DNA of 45,974 nt. Origin: a virus. The translations under genes and the position numbers were made by a program. The stretch covers positions 1-45,974 of IMG/VR virus record IMGVR_UViG_3300012936_000030. The stretch is one strand, 5' to 3'. The notes under the pieces are model-generated. The model was not told the origin of the DNA. It made no database searches and saw only the letters and a list, made by a program, of their open reading frames with translations. Shown in pieces: positions 16,301-25,859 of the stretch; within the stretch, counting starts at the first letter, position 1, and every line of letters starts with the position of its first letter.

Positions 16301-19300
16301 TTGCTGCACAGTTGCCATTTGGTACACAAAGATTTGCAACCTTCAGTGAAGACAACTTTATTATTACGGTACTAGATCCTGGTGATGCTCCTAATCTTAT
16401 CAAGGGAGATATCATCTATGTTGAAAATGACGCTGTTGAAATTTCTTCTTCTACAGATACTGGTAGTGGTTTAACTTCTGGTAGTATCAGTCTCAACCTA
16501 CCAAGCACATATTTTGGAACTATTCCTACTAACGGAACATTCCCTAAACTAAAACTGACTGCAACTCTTGAGGTATCTAACGCAAAACCAAGACTTAAGA
16601 CTGTTGTTAGAAACAAGAGAATCACTGTTGCATCTGCTGGTGACCGTAATGTACCATTTAGAGGACAAGATTACGATACTGATGTAGTAGAAACTCTTTC
16701 TTATTCTGATGCGTTCAAACTAAGATATATTTACGAAGGAACAGTTTCTCAACCACCTTCTGCAGATACTTCTGGTAATCTAATTTCTGGTACAGATGTA
16801 ACTAACAGATATACATTTGATAATGGACAAAGAGATACACTGTATGATGTTTCTCGTATTGTTCTAAAACCAGGATTTGAACCAGCAGAAGGTCAACTTC
16901 TAATTGCTTTTGATTACTTTGAGCAATCTCAAGGAGATTTCTGTACTATTGATAGTTATATTCATGAAGCAGGTGTTCCTGAAGATGAAATTCCATCTTT
17001 CAATTCTTCGGTACATGGAAACCTTGAGCTCAAGAATGTAATTGACTTTAGACCTAAGGTTGACACCAATGCAATTATCCCTGGATTCTTAGATAAAGCA
17101 TCGTTAGAAATTACAGAAGGATCTTTCTCTGGTCCTGGTGCTATCTTAGCAAGCACTCCTGCTCCAGACAACAGCATTGAATATACATTCTCGTTTAGTC
17201 AGATTCAATATCTTGATCGTATTGATGGTGTATTCTTAGATAAGAAAGGACAGTTCATTGTCAAGGAAGGTAATTCATCACTCAACCCATCTAAACCAGA
17301 TCCTATTGATGATGCTGTACCTCTCTTCTATGCATATATTCCTGCATTTACGAAGACAAGTAAAGATGTAAGAATTACTCCAGTTGATAATCGTCGCTAT
17401 ACAATGCGTGATATCGGTAAACTAGAGAAGCGTATTGAGAGACTTGAGTATTATACCACACTTAGCATCCTAGAGCAGCAAGCTCTTAACATGCAAGTTA
17501 AGGATGAGATTGGACTTGATAGATTCAAGTCTGGATTCTTTGTTGATAACTTTGAAGCACATAAAATTGGTAATTTACAATCTCTTGATTACAAGTGTGC
17601 AGTGGACAGTCAGCAAAGTGTCCTACGTCCACAAGCAAAAGAAGATTGTATTGATCTAGAAGAATTAAATGTAAGAGAGGATCAGAGAGCAGTCTCTGGA
17701 TATAAGAGATCTGGACATATGGTAACTCTACCATATTCACCGCTTACATTGTTAGGTAATGATTTTGCTAGCAAAACTTTAAATCCAAATCCATTTGTTG
17801 TTCTCCAATATGTTGGAGATGGTGAAGTATCTCCTTCTATTGATCATTGGTACGATCAGTCTGCAGAACCATTAGTAGTAGATACAAACACAGATTTGTT
17901 TACTATTTTCTTAGCAAAAGAGAATGTAAAAGAAAGTTTCTCAAGTCTCTTTAACTCATTCGTAGTTAACTGGGTAGGAACATCTACATCATTTACTGCT
18001 ATTAACTCTTTAGGAGAAGTTAATACACAACAAGCTATCACATCTGTTGCTAGTGCATCTGTTGCAAGTTCTTCTAATATCAGTCCTCAAAACAATGAGG
18101 TTGGAAAAGGTATTCAAACTAAGACAGTAGGTGAAAAACTTGTATCCACCTCACTATCTTTCTTTGCAAGAAGCGTTCCTGTAAAATATGTAATCAGAAG
18201 AATGAAACCTAATACAAGAATCTTTGCATTCTTGGAAGGTAGAGATGTATCACGTTGGGTTAATCCTGACTTAAGATTTACTGGAATTGCTGGTAACTCC
18301 TTGTCTTCTTTCAATGGAGAAATTACCACAGACGAATATGGAAATGCCAGTGGAATTATTTTAGTTCCTGCTGGAAATCCACCACTAGAAAACACTACAT
18401 GGACTGGTGATGTTGATACTGTAGCATATGATACATCTGCTGAAGAGATCAGTATTACATCTGGTGTTCTTACCTTTAGATTTACTTCTAGTGCATCCAA
18501 TGAAGGAAAAGAAACCGTTGATAGTTATGCAGAAGTTAAGTATTATGCTACTGGTCTTCTTCCAGAAAATCCTGCTAGCATTGTATCTACAAAACCATCT
18601 TACTTCAAATCCAATGAAGGTGTTCAGTTAATTGAAAGCAATACTGATAATCCTATCAGACCTAATCCTCTTGCACAAACGTTTAAGGTTGAAAATCTAG
18701 ACGGTGGATGTTTTGTAACTGGTGCTGATCTATACTTCAATAAGAAGAGCACAAATATTCCAGTCAAAACTTACATTACAAATGTAGATGCTGAAAAACC
18801 AGGAAAGAACATTGTTCCTGGATCTGAGAAAACTCTATCACCAAATACTTTCCTCAAGTGTTTTTCTACTGGCAACATGTCAGTATTTAAAGGAGAAAGT
18901 GTAACTGGTGCATCTTCTTCTGCATCTGGTCCTATTCTTAAGATCTTTGATAAGAACAATGTAGAGTTAGTAGCTACTGCATCTGGTAAGTATAGTCTTA
19001 CTAATGAGCAAGTTTATACTGTAGTTCTAAGTAATCACAATGGTAAATCTTTTGTGCAGAATGAAGATCTAATTATTCCTTCTGTTACTGAAGCAAATGC
19101 AAAAGATGCTACAACTTTAGTTCTTGCTATTGCAAAAGATAGCGGTAAACTTTCTAAGATTAGAGTCACTGATCCTGGACAAAATTATGATAGTGCAATT
19201 TTAACTATTGAAAGTCCACAACTTCCTGGTGGTTCTACTGCAACTGCTTCTATCAGTGTATCTGGTGGTAAGATTTACAATGCAGAAATTTCTCTACCTG

Positions 19301-21411
19301 GAATTGGATATACAGAAGCACCTTCTGTGGTCGTCAAAGGCGTTGGAAGTGGATCTGGTGGATGCGAGATTCAAACGTTCTTGGACATTGACACACCAGC
19401 GGTTAGAATGGGTGTAGCAGTTGATGCTGGAGAAGCAACCAACTCTACTACTCCTACACACTTTGCATATGATTATCCTGTATATCTACAGAACGATACC
19501 GAGTATGCTCTCGTAGTTGAAACTGATTCAACCGATTATGAGCTTTGGGTTTCTAGACTTGGTGAGACTGATATTGCTACAAGCACTGTCATTACAACTC
19601 AACCATCTCTAGGTTCAGTATATCGTTCACAGAATACAGAAAGTTGGACTGAAGATATTTTTGAAGATCTTAAGTTTACTCTATACAGAGCAGAATTTAC
19701 TATTAATAGACCAGCAAATCTTCTTCTCAAGAATAGTAGTCTCGGTTATGAATTGTTAGATCCAAACCCACTTGAGACTAACGCAAGTTCTAGTTCTAAT
19801 GCTACTGCAAAATTATTTAAGAACAATAACTCTATTGTTAAATTCAATCACAGAGACAATGGATTTGAAGACTCTGGTAAGTCTTATGTCTTCTATAGAA
19901 CTGTACAGGAAACTGGTGGTATTACATCATCTGTTTTGAATAGCAATCTATTCCAAGTTATCAACTCTGGTATTGACATGTATAATGTTCAAACTCCATC
20001 GCAAGCTGCTGGTAATGCCATTGGTGGTGGAGACGTTGCATATGCATCTTTCAATAGAAAGTTTGAGACTCTATACCCACAAATTCATTACTTGACATTT
20101 ACTGGAACTGGTTTGGATGTTAGTGTTCAAACTACAAACATTGTTCCTGTTGATTCTAATACAACAAACTATACTTCGTATTCACAAACAGAATATGAAA
20201 GAACTTTCTTGAATGAACCACACTACTTTACTAATCAAAAAGTTGTAGCGTCTGATATTAATGAGACTCTCAACAACTTGAATCAATCATTGACTTATAA
20301 GATGTCTCTTTCTTCTACATTGTCTCATTTGAGTCCAATTATTGATCTATCTAGTGCTACTGTTAAAACAGTAAGTAATAGAATTGAAAGTGCTGATGGT
20401 GCTGAAAACAGATTTGGTAGAAGAGATCAAATCATTGAATTCTATCCTGTATACAGATTTGATCTAGATGGTCAGGGTGCCGTACAAATTCAAGCAGATC
20501 AGACAATCCAAGGTAATACATCTAAGACTGTCGGAACTATTGCAAGAGTAGTTGGAGCAACTGTATATGTAAGAGTTAAGACTTCTCAGTTCTTCCAGAA
20601 AGGAGAGGGCGTATCTCTAGGAAATCAAACTAGTTTGACTGCAGTTAATGTTGACTCTAATCCTACACAAATTCTATTCTCTATTGATGAAGCTTCTGCT
20701 ATTGTAGCACGTAATCCAAATGTATTGAACCAGACTTATGATAATAAGATTACTGGTAAAGCAGTTGTTTGGAACAGTCAAACTCAAGAATTAACTTTGA
20801 GAAATGACATTCAACCAATTGGTGATAATTTTACAGATAGATTAATTGATAGCACTGTTTACAATAGAAATGCTGATATTAGTTTACAACTTGCTGATAT
20901 CTTCCGCGTAGGAGATTTTGTTAAGTATCCAAATCAACCAGAAGAGGAGAATGCTTACTTAGAGGTTGGTAAGATTACTTATGAAAGTGGTATTGATTAT
21001 GTGGCAGAAGATACATCCAAAAATAGTTCTTCTGCTGCTAAGTACGTCACTAAAGAAATTGTTATTAACAATCCAGCTACATCAGTTGATGTACATCTAA
21101 TGGCAAACGTTAAAGATATTTCTAATATTGAAGTTCTTTACAAGTTTAAGAAAGCATCCAGTCAAGAAAACTTTGAAGATATTGATTGGGTATACTTTAA
21201 TGACAATGGACAACCAGATGTACTTGAAATTGCTACCAGTGAAAACAGTATTTCTAGTGTTGTTGAAAAGCAATCTTCTTATCAGGATCTTAAGTATAGC
21301 GTCTCTGACTTACCAGAATTCTCTTCTTTTGCAGTCAAGATTGTAATGCGTGGAGTAGATCCAGCATTCGTTCCTAAGGTCCAAGATATTAGAGCAGTAG
21401 CATCTTTCTGA
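13315..21411 (+). CDS. DUF4815-type large virion structural protein (2698 aa)
   Basis: The N-terminus (PYYEDFDASKNFYKILFRPG, then SRELTQVQSILQNQIESFG) matches the start of the DUF4815 family (PF16075), found in large phage tail/baseplate proteins. Other family-typical stretches are RYTMRDIGKLEKRIERLEYY near residue 1362, a MKPNTRIFAFLEGRDVS stretch near 1625-1650, and NPLAQTFKVENLDGGCFVTG near 1785. GxGY and 'SNAYGVVEG' beta repeats are inserted between them. The gene follows gp8, where T4 has genes 9 and 10, so a role in the outer baseplate or fibre-attachment region is inferred. A GGCGGAG ribosome binding site four bases upstream supports the start. No hydrolase motif is evident. Confidence 0.8.
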   Translation: MPQKTNLNVNPYYEDFDASKNFYKILFRPGYSIQSRELTQVQSILQNQIESFGKYAFKQGELVIPGEVGLNTKLDYVKLSSVSEVAISEGDDIVYKKYDISQLVGQQLQGLTSGVTATILATKLATESSADTLFVSYINSGNSNTEPTFRQGETLEVIDGVNTPLLVVGTDGSVLPTSIQVTNPDTGEVTSLESPAMGYGSAVKVEEGIYFVNGYFVRNDESLLVIEEYYNKPSAKVGFTIKEEVVTPEADASLYDNSIGSANYTAPGAHRLRISLELKEFALNAITDKNFIQLLTVSRGVIQRKIESTDFSVLEQTLARRTFDESGDYVVDNFAIDIREYAQKDGNRGLYAVDEFGLFNGQSASDAARKMVASVGPGKAYIKGYEIVNKETKYLDINKARESVSTDNVVLKSKGLPTYSITNVFGSVPLNKEGSELTAYPDVFLYSTFNDGSIGLNNTELPIDHRQTINRRGLNFGIDDGIKTITLQITSTTQLIGSVTDATFQTTFGTLYYIKTRSDSGSPTATGSFKTLSFATINKPLINAAESVQFLELTVTGDKQELEALLLEYDLSDSEFKRKIFLSADDANTNSNEFGFIVDYKNTITPIIGKTKPSNFFLKNRGAGFNSDSDIVLSKGRLSAGTPAYNTTFGYSYFDPQFFTKIILENVPSGSGAFEEGKYIFGSESNAYGVVEGSGTGVYSTGKILFVKTLSGRFKPGETIRDEESNTVKIAKENTISHFVVQNRGLGYADGLTLLINGLEFDASKIEVKKTNDGRVYGAVIVNRRAIDVEYAQPPAVTVKNPDGAATPNAGAAVVPVLFRDTVTTYTPQNVKSIGCSYGSGNSNQFSADVVVDSQTDAEIKSVTSFTFFGSQGNDFVESTSFSADASILLQQGDLVQFSDDDNNLVRAIVQYATKQEGASKTRIYLDTALPGDVTNTSIVRLRPKVSNTNSGTLLYPTGSKQVSQISAGGEDTKIKYYFRRDFVTTASSGGGTITFAAQLPFGTQRFATFSEDNFIITVLDPGDAPNLIKGDIIYVENDAVEISSSTDTGSGLTSGSISLNLPSTYFGTIPTNGTFPKLKLTATLEVSNAKPRLKTVVRNKRITVASAGDRNVPFRGQDYDTDVVETLSYSDAFKLRYIYEGTVSQPPSADTSGNLISGTDVTNRYTFDNGQRDTLYDVSRIVLKPGFEPAEGQLLIAFDYFEQSQGDFCTIDSYIHEAGVPEDEIPSFNSSVHGNLELKNVIDFRPKVDTNAIIPGFLDKASLEITEGSFSGPGAILASTPAPDNSIEYTFSFSQIQYLDRIDGVFLDKKGQFIVKEGNSSLNPSKPDPIDDAVPLFYAYIPAFTKTSKDVRITPVDNRRYTMRDIGKLEKRIERLEYYTTLSILEQQALNMQVKDEIGLDRFKSGFFVDNFEAHKIGNLQSLDYKCAVDSQQSVLRPQAKEDCIDLEELNVREDQRAVSGYKRSGHMVTLPYSPLTLLGNDFASKTLNPNPFVVLQYVGDGEVSPSIDHWYDQSAEPLVVDTNTDLFTIFLAKENVKESFSSLFNSFVVNWVGTSTSFTAINSLGEVNTQQAITSVASASVASSSNISPQNNEVGKGIQTKTVGEKLVSTSLSFFARSVPVKYVIRRMKPNTRIFAFLEGRDVSRWVNPDLRFTGIAGNSLSSFNGEITTDEYGNASGIILVPAGNPPLENTTWTGDVDTVAYDTSAEEISITSGVLTFRFTSSASNEGKETVDSYAEVKYYATGLLPENPASIVSTKPSYFKSNEGVQLIESNTDNPIRPNPLAQTFKVENLDGGCFVTGADLYFNKKSTNIPVKTYITNVDAEKPGKNIVPGSEKTLSPNTFLKCFSTGNMSVFKGESVTGASSSASGPILKIFDKNNVELVATASGKYSLTNEQVYTVVLSNHNGKSFVQNEDLIIPSVTEANAKDATTLVLAIAKDSGKLSKIRVTDPGQNYDSAILTIESPQLPGGSTATASISVSGGKIYNAEISLPGIGYTEAPSVVVKGVGSGSGGCEIQTFLDIDTPAVRMGVAVDAGEATNSTTPTHFAYDYPVYLQNDTEYALVVETDSTDYELWVSRLGETDIATSTVITTQPSLGSVYRSQNTESWTEDIFEDLKFTLYRAEFTINRPANLLLKNSSLGYELLDPNPLETNASSSSNATAKLFKNNNSIVKFNHRDNGFEDSGKSYVFYRTVQETGGITSSVLNSNLFQVINSGIDMYNVQTPSQAAGNAIGGGDVAYASFNRKFETLYPQIHYLTFTGTGLDVSVQTTNIVPVDSNTTNYTSYSQTEYERTFLNEPHYFTNQKVVASDINETLNNLNQSLTYKMSLSSTLSHLSPIIDLSSATVKTVSNRIESADGAENRFGRRDQIIEFYPVYRFDLDGQGAVQIQADQTIQGNTSKTVGTIARVVGATVYVRVKTSQFFQKGEGVSLGNQTSLTAVNVDSNPTQILFSIDEASAIVARNPNVLNQTYDNKITGKAVVWNSQTQELTLRNDIQPIGDNFTDRLIDSTVYNRNADISLQLADIFRVGDFVKYPNQPEEENAYLEVGKITYESGIDYVAEDTSKNSSSAAKYVTKEIVINNPATSVDVHLMANVKDISNIEVLYKFKKASSQENFEDIDWVYFNDNGQPDVLEIATSENSISSVVEKQSSYQDLKYSVSDLPEFSSFAVKIVMRGVDPAFVPKVQDIRAVASF

Positions 21412-21420
21412 TCTCCGCGT

Positions 21421-21627
21421 ATGGACTACATCAAAGTAAGTGGGCATGATGGTCTCGTAAGAGACCAAAAGACTGGTGCCATCATCAATTTGGACGATTC
21501 TGCGATTGAAGCAAGACGTAAAGCGAAACACCTAGGTTCCGCGTTAGAAGACATAAATATGTTGAAGAATGAAATCTCTGAAATCAAATCACTACTTAGA
21601 GAGTTAGTCAAAAATGCCAGCAATTAA
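21421..21627 (+). CDS. Small predicted coiled-coil protein (68 aa)
   Basis: This is a short acidic/basic protein. The first part (YIKVSGHDGLVRDQKTGAII, residues 3-22) resembles a small conserved protein seen beside structural genes in T4-like marine phages. Residues 30-66 form a probable helix with leucine/isoleucine heptad spacing (ALEDINMLKNEISEIKSLL), consistent with a coiled coil. It lies nine bases after the DUF4815-type gene, and its last 14 bases overlap the start of the 1414-residue gene, which suggests translational coupling. It may be an assembly factor or small virion component. The function is unknown. Confidence 0.7.
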   Translation: MDYIKVSGHDGLVRDQKTGAIINLDDSAIEARRKAKHLGSALEDINMLKNEISEIKSLLRELVKNASN

Positions 21628-24600
21628 CGTCGCAAAAACAGATACCTTTGAGACTCAAAGGGTAAAAATTAATGATATTGCACAAGCAATTTTTAATGTT
21701 ACAGCAGGTGGTAGTGATCTATCTACTGGTATTTTAAAACTAGGTGATGGTACAAAACCATTACCAGCATTGGCATTTAACAATGAACCTTCTCTAGGTT
21801 TATACAGACCAGCTTCAAAGACTATCGGATTTGTTTCAGGTAGCAAAAATATTTTAGACATTGAGGAAACTCAACTTCTCTTATACAAAGATCAAACTAT
21901 TAGAAAAAGATCTATTCCAACTGGTGGTGGAATTGATCTTACCCGTGGTTCTGGATATGAGTTTGGAACATATATTAATATCCCTCTACTAGGTGGTTCT
22001 GGTTCTAATGGAGAAGCAACATTCTTCGTAGACTATTTTAGAGGAACTCCAGGAACTGGTGCTGGTTACAATGCAGGAACATATACAGGTGTCCCTTTAG
22101 TTGGTGGTAGTGGAACAGATGCAGCGGTAGATTTTACTGTTTCTGGATTAGAAGTTCTTGTCAGTGATGGTGGTACTGGATATGCAGATGGATTCTATTC
22201 TGGTGTTGCACTATCAAATGTAAGTGGATCTGGTAATGGTTCTGGTGCTACTGCAATTGTTGAAGTTGTAGGAACAATTATTACTAACGTTGCAATCGCA
22301 ACTAATGGTAATAATCAATATGAGCAAGGAGATATCTTAACTGTAACAGATAATCTACTTGGTTCTGGTGGTGGTAGTGGACTTGAAATTGAAGTTACTT
22401 CTGATGCTGGTGTATTTACATTTGATGATATTACAAAGGGTCCAGGATATACCGCAGGTAATGTTTTAACACTACCAGTAACACAGACTGCTAATAATGT
22501 CAATATTCCAGGTGTACATATTACAACTGGTTCTACTCTAACTGCTGGAAGTACAACAGTAACATTACCAGCAACAACTAATGAAGTCATTCCTGGAATG
22601 ATTCTTGCTGTTGATCAAGGTGGATCTGTAGGAGAATTTCCAGGTGGATCAACTGTCACTGTCGTTAGCATTACAAATGGCACTACAGTAGAAGTAGACA
22701 CAGCAGCTTCTGTATCTGGTGCTGCAGATATTACATTTTCTAGTGCTGAAAATACTGTTATTACTGTTCCTGGTGGAACGGCAAACTTAGTTGGTGGAAT
22801 GGTTCTTTCAGGATCAAATACTACCGCAGTTGATGGACTTACAATTGTCAATGTTAGAAATGCTAACGAAATTGAAATTAGTGCTCCACCAACAAATGCT
22901 TTCTACCAAGCAAACTTAACATTCACTCCTGGTTGGGGTGTTGGATCAAGTGCATTTAGTTACACCGTTGATGTTGTTGGAGCAGTAGAAACCTTAACAA
23001 TTACGGATGGTGGTACTGGTTATGTAATTGGTGATGTACTTACAGTAAGTCCATCAGATCTAGTTAATCCAATTGAGTATTCAATTAAATCCGAGGGTCT
23101 TCAAAAATTAACATTTACAGGAACTGTTGCTTCTTCTGTGTTTGTTGTTGGTGATGAATGGGAGATTGATGGTGGTGGAGAAGGTGGTGCATCTTTTGAG
23201 GTAGCATTTGTTAAATCTACTGGTGGTAACGTTGATTATGTTTTACTGAAAGATGCATCTTTTGCTGATGCAGATGATATTAGAAAAGTCGGAACTACTA
23301 CAACTTATACTATTGCAGTAGCTAGACCACCTGGTGGAAAGTATTACATAGAAAACGTCTCTGGTACTTTTAACTTACATCCAGATTTTACTTTCTACGC
23401 TGGAGAAAGATATAGATTTAATCTTGACGCTTCAATGACCAGTCACTCATTGAAGTTTAGTGCATTCCCTGATGGTATTCATAATACTATTGGACCTATT
23501 GTAACAACAGTTACTGCTGCAACTGATACTATTAATGTAACTAGCACTGCCAGCATTCAAGTTGGAATGAAGGTAGAGGAAACAGGAAATGATCCTGGTC
23601 AATTAGCAGAAGATACTCTAGTAACAGAAATTGTTGATGCTACTACGATTCGTGTATCACCTGCTCCAACTTCAACTGGACAAATTAGTATTTCTTTTGC
23701 TGGAGTAGAATATACTGATGGTGTTACAGTTACACCAGCATATATTGAAATTAAAATTACAGAAACTACGCCATCTACATTATACTATTATTGTGCTAAC
23801 CATCCTGATATGGCTGGTGAAGATGGTGATGAAGCAGTTCTTACAATTGATACAAATAACCCACGAGTATTTGGTAGTGGATTCCAAGGAGAACTCACAG
23901 ATGTTACAGTTTCGGATGTAGTCAAATTTGATGTTGAAACTGGAAAAATTGATTGTAATGATATCGTATCGCCAGCAGCAAGATTTACCAATGCTACAAT
24001 AACAACTCTCTTAAGTGCTTCAAATATTTCTGGCGACACTATTTCGCTATCAACTATCAATGCTGCTTCTTCTTTAGATGTTACAGCTGGAACCAATATT
24101 AATTTAACTGGTGATGTAACACTTGGCACAGTAGCTACTGTTGCCAGAACTAGTGGTGATTTTGCGACTCCTGGTGAAATCAAAACAACTACTCTCTTCA
24201 ATTCAAATGATGCCTTGAAGATTGAGGATGCTGTTATTGAATCTATCAATAACTACGATCTGGAAATGACACCTTTTGCAGGAAGACTTGCAAAGGTAAA
24301 TACAAATACTGCATTTGTACTTCCAGTTGGTACTTCTGCTGAGAGACCTACTGGTTTAGCAACAGACGGATCTATTAGATTTAACAGCGAGACAAATCAA
24401 TATGAAGGTTATAGTGGTAATTCTTCTTCTTGGTCTTCTCTTGGTGGTGTTCGTGACCTAGATGGTAACACATATATTCTAGCAGAACTAACTGTAGGTG
24501 CTAATGATAATACACTACATTTTGTAAATGATAATGTTGTTACACAAAGATTCACTCCTGCTTGGCACGAGTATGTAAATGTCAAACAAGTTAGATCTGT

Positions 24601-25858
24601 AAACGTAACTGCTCCAGCATATACAGAATTTATTGCTAATGCACCTGTTGCTGAGGGAGATTATGTTAAGTGGAGAAACAATATTTACGTTGTTCCTAAC
24701 GGAGGACAAGGAACTACTGCAACTAGTGGTAGTGAACCAACACATACAACAGGAACCCAACCAAACGGAACAGCACAGTTAGAGTGGTTTGCATCTGCAG
24801 TTGCTCCACTTACATTTGAAGAAATTGAAGAAGTTAGGATTTCTCCTCTAGGATTTACACCTCTCGTTATTAATGGTGATTTAAGATTAACTGGCAATAA
24901 AATTACTACAGATGTCAGTGATCTTGTTTTACAACCTAATGCTGGTAAGAGAGTAGATGTTAACAGCAACACTACACTAACAGTTCCAGTTGGATCTGAT
25001 GCAGACAGAGGATCTGCAATCCAAGGTGGTATTAGATTCAGTACAACTGCTGGACAGTTTGAAGGATATGATGGAGCTAACTGGGGTTCTCTTGGTGGTG
25101 TCAAGGACGTTGACCAGAACACCTATATTATTCCTGAGACTTCTCCTGGTGCAAACGAAAACGTTTTGTACTTCTACAATGATGGAAACAATAGTCTTCA
25201 GTTAACTACACTTGCATTAGATTTCTATTCTGTAGATACTATCAGATCAATGACATCTGATGAATTAGAGGTAACAGCATCTCTAATTACATTTGATACA
25301 GCAGCTACTACTTTAGATAATACTTCTGCTACAACTACATTCTTACATTCTGCAAAACAATACTTTGATCTAGGTCTTTCTTCTGGTCTTTATGTTGAAC
25401 CAGTATTAAGACTTGATAATCAAGGTGATGTGTATTTCAACACTACATTTGGAACTGGAACATTTACTGGTGTTAAAGTTTTTGATGGAAATCTTACAGA
25501 GTTTGAACTTCAAGATACTACAATCAGAACAGAAGATGTGACTTTATTAAAAGGAACAACTAATACTGGTGGTGTTATTATCTACGATCCAGCAGTTGAA
25601 GTTGGAGCAAAAACAGTAGTTACTGCACACAATCCAACAACAGGTGAAAAAGAATTTATTGAATTTGGTATTATAGATAATGGAACAGACGTTTTCCACA
25701 CAGAGTATGGCAACTCTAGAACTGGTCAACAACTTATCATTCCAACTTTTGAAGTGACTGGTGATAATAAAGTCCGCATCAACCTTGAACTTGGTGCTGG
25801 AATTGGAGTTACACAATCTGTCAACATTACCCTAACCTCTCAAATCACTAAGAAGTAA
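21614..25858 (+). CDS. Virion structural protein with cupredoxin-like segment (1414 aa)
   Basis: The N-terminus (residues 1-100) contains a SLGLYRPASKTIGF motif typical of phage fibre-like proteins. Residues 105-300 are GxGY-type beta repeats. Residues 295-435 hold two 'GMxLxxxx..VxxI..xTxVEV' beta modules. Residues 574-745 form a cupredoxin-like segment with candidate copper ligands H611, C727, H730 and M733. A further beta module interrupts it between the first His and the Cys. Residues 895-1200 hold two copies of an 'RxxGxIRFNxExxxxEGYxGxxW' fibre module followed by 'SLGGVxDxDxNTYI'. Between them is a 'GDYVKWRNNIYVVP' stretch like small carbohydrate-binding modules, which is a weak resemblance. 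The gene overlaps its upstream neighbour by 14 bases. A role as a baseplate-attached fibre or decoration is inferred. Confidence 0.75.
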   Translation: MPAINVAKTDTFETQRVKINDIAQAIFNVTAGGSDLSTGILKLGDGTKPLPALAFNNEPSLGLYRPASKTIGFVSGSKNILDIEETQLLLYKDQTIRKRSIPTGGGIDLTRGSGYEFGTYINIPLLGGSGSNGEATFFVDYFRGTPGTGAGYNAGTYTGVPLVGGSGTDAAVDFTVSGLEVLVSDGGTGYADGFYSGVALSNVSGSGNGSGATAIVEVVGTIITNVAIATNGNNQYEQGDILTVTDNLLGSGGGSGLEIEVTSDAGVFTFDDITKGPGYTAGNVLTLPVTQTANNVNIPGVHITTGSTLTAGSTTVTLPATTNEVIPGMILAVDQGGSVGEFPGGSTVTVVSITNGTTVEVDTAASVSGAADITFSSAENTVITVPGGTANLVGGMVLSGSNTTAVDGLTIVNVRNANEIEISAPPTNAFYQANLTFTPGWGVGSSAFSYTVDVVGAVETLTITDGGTGYVIGDVLTVSPSDLVNPIEYSIKSEGLQKLTFTGTVASSVFVVGDEWEIDGGGEGGASFEVAFVKSTGGNVDYVLLKDASFADADDIRKVGTTTTYTIAVARPPGGKYYIENVSGTFNLHPDFTFYAGERYRFNLDASMTSHSLKFSAFPDGIHNTIGPIVTTVTAATDTINVTSTASIQVGMKVEETGNDPGQLAEDTLVTEIVDATTIRVSPAPTSTGQISISFAGVEYTDGVTVTPAYIEIKITETTPSTLYYYCANHPDMAGEDGDEAVLTIDTNNPRVFGSGFQGELTDVTVSDVVKFDVETGKIDCNDIVSPAARFTNATITTLLSASNISGDTISLSTINAASSLDVTAGTNINLTGDVTLGTVATVARTSGDFATPGEIKTTTLFNSNDALKIEDAVIESINNYDLEMTPFAGRLAKVNTNTAFVLPVGTSAERPTGLATDGSIRFNSETNQYEGYSGNSSSWSSLGGVRDLDGNTYILAELTVGANDNTLHFVNDNVVTQRFTPAWHEYVNVKQVRSVNVTAPAYTEFIANAPVAEGDYVKWRNNIYVVPNGGQGTTATSGSEPTHTTGTQPNGTAQLEWFASAVAPLTFEEIEEVRISPLGFTPLVINGDLRLTGNKITTDVSDLVLQPNAGKRVDVNSNTTLTVPVGSDADRGSAIQGGIRFSTTAGQFEGYDGANWGSLGGVKDVDQNTYIIPETSPGANENVLYFYNDGNNSLQLTTLALDFYSVDTIRSMTSDELEVTASLITFDTAATTLDNTSATTTFLHSAKQYFDLGLSSGLYVEPVLRLDNQGDVYFNTTFGTGTFTGVKVFDGNLTEFELQDTTIRTEDVTLLKGTTNTGGVIIYDPAVEVGAKTVVTAHNPTTGEKEFIEFGIIDNGTDVFHTEYGNSRTGQQLIIPTFEVTGDNKVRINLELGAGIGVTQSVNITLTSQITKK
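23332..23845 (+). other. Interrupted cupredoxin-like domain (candidate type 1 copper site)
   Basis: GKYYIENVSG at the start, then TFYAGERYRFNLD and SHSLKFSAF with H611, then YYYCANHPDM with C727, H730 and M733. The spacing C-x2-H-x2-M is that of amicyanin-type blue copper proteins, and the upstream His in a beta strand fits the fourth ligand. About 69 residues (bases about 23492-23698) between them belong to another beta module. Without that insert, the His-to-Cys distance is about 47 residues, as in plastocyanin. Confidence 0.65.
24295..25210 (+). repeat. Two copies of a fibre module in the 1414-aa protein
   Basis: Copy 1 (about 24295-24560) and copy 2 (about 24957-25210) share, in order: VNxNTxxxxPVG, then xxxGxIRFxxxxxQxEGY, then a Trp, SLGGV, DxDxNTYI, GANxNxLxF. 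Between them lie about 400 bases encoding the 'GDYVKWRNNIYVV' stretch and a short linker. The 'G.IRFN....YEGY' part also occurs near the start of both glycine-rich proteins in this window. Confidence 0.7.
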
Positions 25859-25859
25859 A

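Noticed and set aside
23788-24249. Long antisense open frame (about 150 codons) and similar minus-strand frames at 9862-10242, 24685-25122, 32413-32856 and 34105-34569
   Set aside because: They lie wholly inside well-supported plus-strand genes with repetitive Gly/Thr/Val-rich coding. They have no recognisable protein features and no promoter, and every supported gene in the window is on the plus strand.
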